Shown here: piece by piece, positions 52,368-55,709 of the stretch
How the letters are laid out: every line of letters starts with the position of its first letter
How positions within the stretch are numbered: position 1 is the stretch's first letter
DNA from: JAVJUS01 sp040220455
Lineage (GTDB): Bacteria > Pseudomonadota > Alphaproteobacteria > DSM-16000 > Inquilinaceae
Reading direction: 5' to 3'
Length of the DNA: 55,709 nucleotides
NCBI GenBank assembly: GCA_040220455.1
Contig: JAVJUS010000050.1
Location: 1 to 55,709 of the forward strand
Translations under genes and position numbers: made by a program
The notes under the pieces: generated by a model
Seen by the model: only the letters and a program-made list of their open reading frames with translations
Database searches by the model: none
What the model was told of the DNA's origin: nothing

Positions 52368-54467
52368 ATGAGCGACGATACCCGCGACCTGCCCTACAAG
52401 ATCTACCCGCGCAACCTGACCGCCCGGGCGGCCGAGGTGGTGCGCGGCAACCCCGTGAACACCCGGCCGGAGAGCGGGGTCGACAACTCGCATCCCGGGC
52501 TCGAGTTCGACCAGCGGATGATGAACCGGGCCTTCTTCCCCGGCCTCGTCTTCGACTTCCAATACGGCATCGGCGCCAAGCTCGTGGCGATCCGGCCCGA
52601 GCTCCTGACCCATCCCTTCGACCTCTCCGCCGGCGACGTGCCGGCCGACAGCGCCGACGCCAAGAAGGCGCTGTGGCTCTGGTACATCGGCGGGCGCTTC
52701 GGCGCGAACCCGGACAAGACCGTGCTGAAGGACCTCTATGGTCGCGACGGCTACGACGTGGTTCGGGCGACCGCCGACCTGGAGGACGACACGGTCGTCG
52801 TCATCGTCGGCAAGCAGCCCGACGAGCTGGAGATGCCGAGCGCCAAGGTCTTCCTGCGCCGCTTCCTCGATCCGTCCCGGCTGATCGCCGGCTTCAAGGA
52901 TTCCCTGTTCGGCGAAGACCAGGGGCCGGAGATCGGCGGCATCCTGCGCGACGCCGACGGGGCGGTGCAGATCGGCGTGCTGGTCGGCCCGCGCGCCAAG
53001 TATCTGACCGGCGAGGGCGTGATCGACCCGGACCTGGTGCCCGTGGGCGAGCTGACGCAGAGCCTGTGCTCGCCCTGGCAGTGGGATTTCGCCGATTGCG
53101 GCTGCTACTACTGGGCCGGCAGCAAGCCCGACATCGTCAAGCCGCCGCAGGACGAGGCGGGGCCCGAGATCCCGACCGACAGCCTGTGCCCGCCGCCCGA
53201 CGGGGCGGGGCGCCAGGTGCTCAACTTCCAGCGCGACCGCTCCAAGCCCGTGCCCGACAAGCCGGCGACCACGCCGGAGGCCTGGCACGAGAACCAGATG
53301 ACCCAGCCGGACATGATCCAGCACTGGGAGACGCTGCCCTTCGTGCTGGACGAGCGCGAGACCACGGTCTGGCGCCCCCATCCGCTGCCGCCGATCGAGG
53401 ACGAGTGGGACCGGGAGCGGGTGCGCGACGAGCTGGCCGTGCTGGCGACGGCCGAGCACGCGCTGTGCGTCGAATACCTCTATGCCATGTACTCGCTCGA
53501 CGCCGCGCCGATCCCGGCCGAGCGGCGCTACGGCCAGTCGCCGATCGACCTGCCGCGCGGGCTGGCCGAGGACGATCGTGGCGCGCGGACCTTCGCCGCC
53601 GCCCACGAGGTCCTGATGATCGCCGTGGAGGAGATGCGCCATCTGCGCTGGGCGAACGAGGCGCTGATGCTGCTGGGCGGCCACGCCACGCTCGATCGGG
53701 CGAGCGTGATCGGCCGCCGGCCGACCCAGCGCCAGCTTCCCTTTCTGCTGGCGCCGCTCACTCGTCGCCAGCTCGACGACTTCATTTCGGTCGAGAAGCC
53801 GAGCCCGTTCTTCGCCGAGCCGGACCCGACGAGCCTGGACGGCATCTACACCCACATGCAGATCAGCATCCTGAACCGGCCCCAGGACTATCCCGAGCCG
53901 GGGCTGCAGGAGAAGCTGCTGCAGCTGATCAAGCTGATCATCGACGAGGGCGTGAGCCACTACGAGCGGTTCTGCCGGGTGCGCCACGCGCTCGACGGCA
54001 TCGACGAGTCCGACTACCTGGCCGTGACCAGCGGGCCGGAGCGCGCGACGGAGGAGCCCTACGCCGACCTGCAGGACCTGGCCGACGCCTATTACGACAC
54101 GCTGCTGCGCGGCGTCTGCCTGACCCTGCGCCAGGGCAACGCCTCGCGCGGGGTGATGCTGGAGCAGGCGCGGCGGTCCATGTACAACCTGCATGACACG
54201 GCCTACCGCCTGTCGCGCGGCGGCTACGGCGTGCTGTTCACCCTGCCGCCCTGGGTGGCGGAATGCGGCCCCGACGGCGTGCCGCGGCCCTGCGATCCGG
54301 AAGGCGGTGCCGACGCCGCGCGCGAGGCCGAGGCGGTGGCCGAGCCGGCGCGCGCCCCGCTCGAGCGCCTGGCGCGCAGCGCCGATCCGGAGACGCGCAA
54401 GGCCGCCGAGCGGCATCGCAGCACCCTCGACGAGATGGTCGCCGGCCTGCGCCGCATCCTGAGCTGA
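52368..54467 (+). CDS. LodA-like cofactor domain fused to a VioB/RebD-type ferritin-like domain
   Basis: A 699-residue fusion. Residues about 12-260 look like the C-terminal part of LodA/GoxA: FDQRMMNRAFFPGLV (47-61) and LCSPWQWDFADCGCYYWAGS (233-252), in which Trp237 fits the tryptophylquinone Trp. In known members a Cys lies five residues before FFPG; here it is Met51. Cys234, Cys244 and Cys246 flank the Trp instead. Residues about 345-600 are a ferritin-like four-helix domain as in VioB/RebD: TAEHALCVEYLYAMYSLD and HEVLMIAVEEMRHLRWANEA offer Glu and His ligands for two metals. It may oxidise its own Trp, or act on a small amine. It follows the N-half gene by 21 bases. Confidence 0.75.
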   Translation: MSDDTRDLPYKIYPRNLTARAAEVVRGNPVNTRPESGVDNSHPGLEFDQRMMNRAFFPGLVFDFQYGIGAKLVAIRPELLTHPFDLSAGDVPADSADAKKALWLWYIGGRFGANPDKTVLKDLYGRDGYDVVRATADLEDDTVVVIVGKQPDELEMPSAKVFLRRFLDPSRLIAGFKDSLFGEDQGPEIGGILRDADGAVQIGVLVGPRAKYLTGEGVIDPDLVPVGELTQSLCSPWQWDFADCGCYYWAGSKPDIVKPPQDEAGPEIPTDSLCPPPDGAGRQVLNFQRDRSKPVPDKPATTPEAWHENQMTQPDMIQHWETLPFVLDERETTVWRPHPLPPIEDEWDRERVRDELAVLATAEHALCVEYLYAMYSLDAAPIPAERRYGQSPIDLPRGLAEDDRGARTFAAAHEVLMIAVEEMRHLRWANEALMLLGGHATLDRASVIGRRPTQRQLPFLLAPLTRRQLDDFISVEKPSPFFAEPDPTSLDGIYTHMQISILNRPQDYPEPGLQEKLLQLIKLIIDEGVSHYERFCRVRHALDGIDESDYLAVTSGPERATEEPYADLQDLADAYYDTLLRGVCLTLRQGNASRGVMLEQARRSMYNLHDTAYRLSRGGYGVLFTLPPWVAECGPDGVPRPCDPEGGADAAREAEAVAEPARAPLERLARSADPETRKAAERHRSTLDEMVAGLRRILS

Positions 54468-54490
54468 CGCCGGCCCGTGCGGACGAACCG

Positions 54491-54574
54491 TTGCGCACCG
54501 CTTCGCGGTGGGCAACCCACGTTCTTGTAGGTCGCCCACGGCCGCCAGGCCGTGCGCGACGGCACTGGCCTACC
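54491..54574 (+). repeat. Palindromic repeat, family 1 copy C (rearranged)
   Basis: It holds the same two half-elements as copies A and B but in the other order: GCGCACCGCTTCGCGGTGGG ending in CAACCCAC, then GTAGGTCGCCCACGGCC with its hairpin partner and GTGCGCGACGGC. It fills the gap between the fusion gene and the LodB-like gene, so it lies inside a transcript. Confidence 0.8.
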
Positions 54575-54616
54575 GGCTGGTGGCGCGAGAGGGCTTCGTC
54601 ACCATCACGGGCGTCC

Positions 54617-55636
54617 ATGGACGATCACGCGCTGACGATCGAGCCGATCGCGATCCACGGCCGCGGCCCCGCCGGGCTGACGGCGGCCCGTCTGCTGGCG
54701 CGCAGCGGCATCGAGGCCCGGCTGATCGGCGGCGCGCCGGCCGGTGGCCCGGTCCTGTTGCTCAACCCCGGCACCTGCCGCCTGCTGTGCGAGCTGTGGG
54801 ACCTGCGTGTCGCCGACCTGCCGGCGCGCCACCGGCTCGCCTACCGCGCCGTCCATCCGCCCGCGCCCGAGCCGCCGGCGCTGGTCGAGCAGCACGGCCT
54901 GGTGGTCGACGGCGCGGCGCTGGCCGCCTTTCTCGACGACCGGCTGGCGGCGATGCATCCAGGCGTAGCCCGCGAGGACGAGCCGGACGCCGCGCCCGTC
55001 GGCTGGCGGCTGCTCGCCTCGGGCCGGGCGCTCGGCGACGGCGCGGCGGCGGCCGAGGCACGGGTCGAGCGTATCGGCCGGGCGGTCTGCGCCGCCGTCG
55101 AGGTCGCGCCCGGCGAAGGCTTTCGCGACGACCGCGCGGTCTTCGAGGCGGTGCCGGGCGGCTGGCTCTTCCTCCTGCCGCTCGGCCCCGAGCGCGCCCT
55201 GCTCCAGGCCCAGCGCGAAGCGCCGGCGCCGGGCGAGGACCCGGTGGCGGCCGATCTCGCGCACAGCCGGGCGGTCGCGGCGGTGATCGGCGACATGGCG
55301 GGCGCCCCGGCCCGGGTGTTCGAGGCGATGCCGCGGCTCGCCCGGCCAACGGCCGGCCCCGGCTGGCTCGCGATCGGCGACGCGGCGATGGGTCTGCCGC
55401 CAGTGACCGGCGACGGCGTCGGCAACGGCCTGCGCACGGCCATCCTGGCGGCGGCGGTCCTGCGCGCGCTCCGTCGGGGGGAGCCGACGGAGGCGGTGCT
55501 GGCGCACTACGACAGCCGGCTGGTCCAGGCTTTCGACGCCGTAACCCGCCGCACCGGCCATAGCGATGCGCCGCCGCCGGGCGACGCCGCGAGGCCCACC
55601 TACACCCTGCGCGGCCTGGACCTGGTGCGGTCGTAG
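54617..55636 (+). CDS. LodB-like FAD-dependent monooxygenase (quinone-cofactor maturation)
   Basis: A 339-residue flavoprotein. The Rossmann motif is GRGPAGLTAARLL (15-27), followed by strand ARLIGG, and the second FAD motif is WLAIGDAAMGLPPVTGDGVG near 250-270. Tryptophan-halogenase/LodB-type proteins share these. LodB is needed to make the CTQ cofactor of LodA, probably by hydroxylating the Trp, and lodB follows lodA in known operons, as here. It is somewhat shorter than LodB (about 370). I start at ATG 54617, 42 bases after the repeat. The stop TAG lies in GTAGGTCG, the same start sequence as repeat family 1. Confidence 0.8.
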   Translation: MDDHALTIEPIAIHGRGPAGLTAARLLARSGIEARLIGGAPAGGPVLLLNPGTCRLLCELWDLRVADLPARHRLAYRAVHPPAPEPPALVEQHGLVVDGAALAAFLDDRLAAMHPGVAREDEPDAAPVGWRLLASGRALGDGAAAAEARVERIGRAVCAAVEVAPGEGFRDDRAVFEAVPGGWLFLLPLGPERALLQAQREAPAPGEDPVAADLAHSRAVAAVIGDMAGAPARVFEAMPRLARPTAGPGWLAIGDAAMGLPPVTGDGVGNGLRTAILAAAVLRALRRGEPTEAVLAHYDSRLVQAFDAVTRRTGHSDAPPPGDAARPTYTLRGLDLVRS

Positions 55637-55709
55637 GTCGGTCGTGCGGAGCGCGCCCCACAGGGGCGCCGGCGCCCCCCGCGGGGCCGGCGGGCTCGCG
55701 GCCCCGCCG
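55637..55709. repeat. GC-palindromic sequence at the right edge
   Basis: GGGGCGCCGGCGCCCC (55663-55678) is a perfect 16-base palindrome, followed by CCCGCGGGG-type sequence up to the edge. It may be a terminator-like end of the LodB-like gene or a degenerate relative of repeat family 1. No gene start is visible. Confidence 0.5.

Noticed and set aside
50700..54467. Violacein/rebeccamycin-type pigment pathway
   Set aside because: Only the ferritin-like domain resembles VioB/RebD. There are no VioA/RebO, VioC-E or chromopyrrolate genes, and the rest of the protein resembles LodA.

Overview
The window is a GC-rich stretch (long antisense open frames everywhere, strong G/C at third codon positions) with dense, overlapping operons. 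Gene content and style point to a free-living alphaproteobacterium, perhaps of Rhodospirillales type; that placement is inference. No rRNA, tRNA, transposase, phage gene or CRISPR array was seen.

Layout. (1) 1-9963, minus strand: a GntR/FCD regulator, then an amidino-hydrolase/transferase-like enzyme, a complete Dpp/Opp-type ABC importer, a VOC-fold protein, both subunits of a ThDP-dependent 2-oxoacid dehydrogenase E1, and the start of an SDR oxidoreductase cut by the left edge. Similar palindromes precede the regulator and the first enzyme gene. (2) 10071-19489: a divergent amino-sugar regulon. Leftward run a BadF-type kinase, a GntR/HutC regulator, nagA and a SIS-type glucosamine-6-phosphate deaminase; rightward run murQ and a carbohydrate ABC importer. 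Together they take up, phosphorylate, deacetylate and deaminate GlcNAc/MurNAc-type sugars. (3) 19826-30360: a group 3b-like (NAD(P)-linked, sulfhydrogenase-type) [NiFe]-hydrogenase operon with its own protease and hypA-hypF-hypC-hypD-hypE, preceded by an FNR/FixK-like box. HypA lacks its zinc-finger half, hypB is absent, and hypF carries an in-frame palindromic repeat. (4) 30613-35065: an RND efflux pair without TolC or regulator. (5) 35324-36560: a glycine-zipper lipoprotein and an exported metallo-beta-lactamase-fold protein. (6) 36786-43831: a BMP/Nup-type nucleoside-like ABC importer bracketed by two isopenicillin-N-synthase-family 2-oxoglutarate oxygenases. (7) 43926-45905: a FecR/PASTA lipoprotein and a multi-pass membrane protein of unknown role.

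(8) 46243-55636 is the most unusual region: two divergent operons around one regulatory region. Rightward are two proteins that together look like a LodA/GoxA-type quinone-cofactor oxidase split in two, the second half fused to a VioB/RebD-type ferritin-like domain, followed by a LodB-like flavoprotein. Leftward are a membrane protein with a P-loop-like ATPase segment, a cholesterol-oxidase-like GMC oxidoreductase and a radical SAM/SPASM peptide maturase. The residue that aligns with the cofactor cysteine of known LodA proteins appears to be missing while the tryptophan motif is kept. I propose a new type of peptide-derived-cofactor enzyme with its own maturation machinery.

Two families of small palindromic repeats are scattered through the right two thirds of the window, several abutting or supplying stop codons. 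All assignments come from reading the translated sequence and remembered family motifs; no searches were run.
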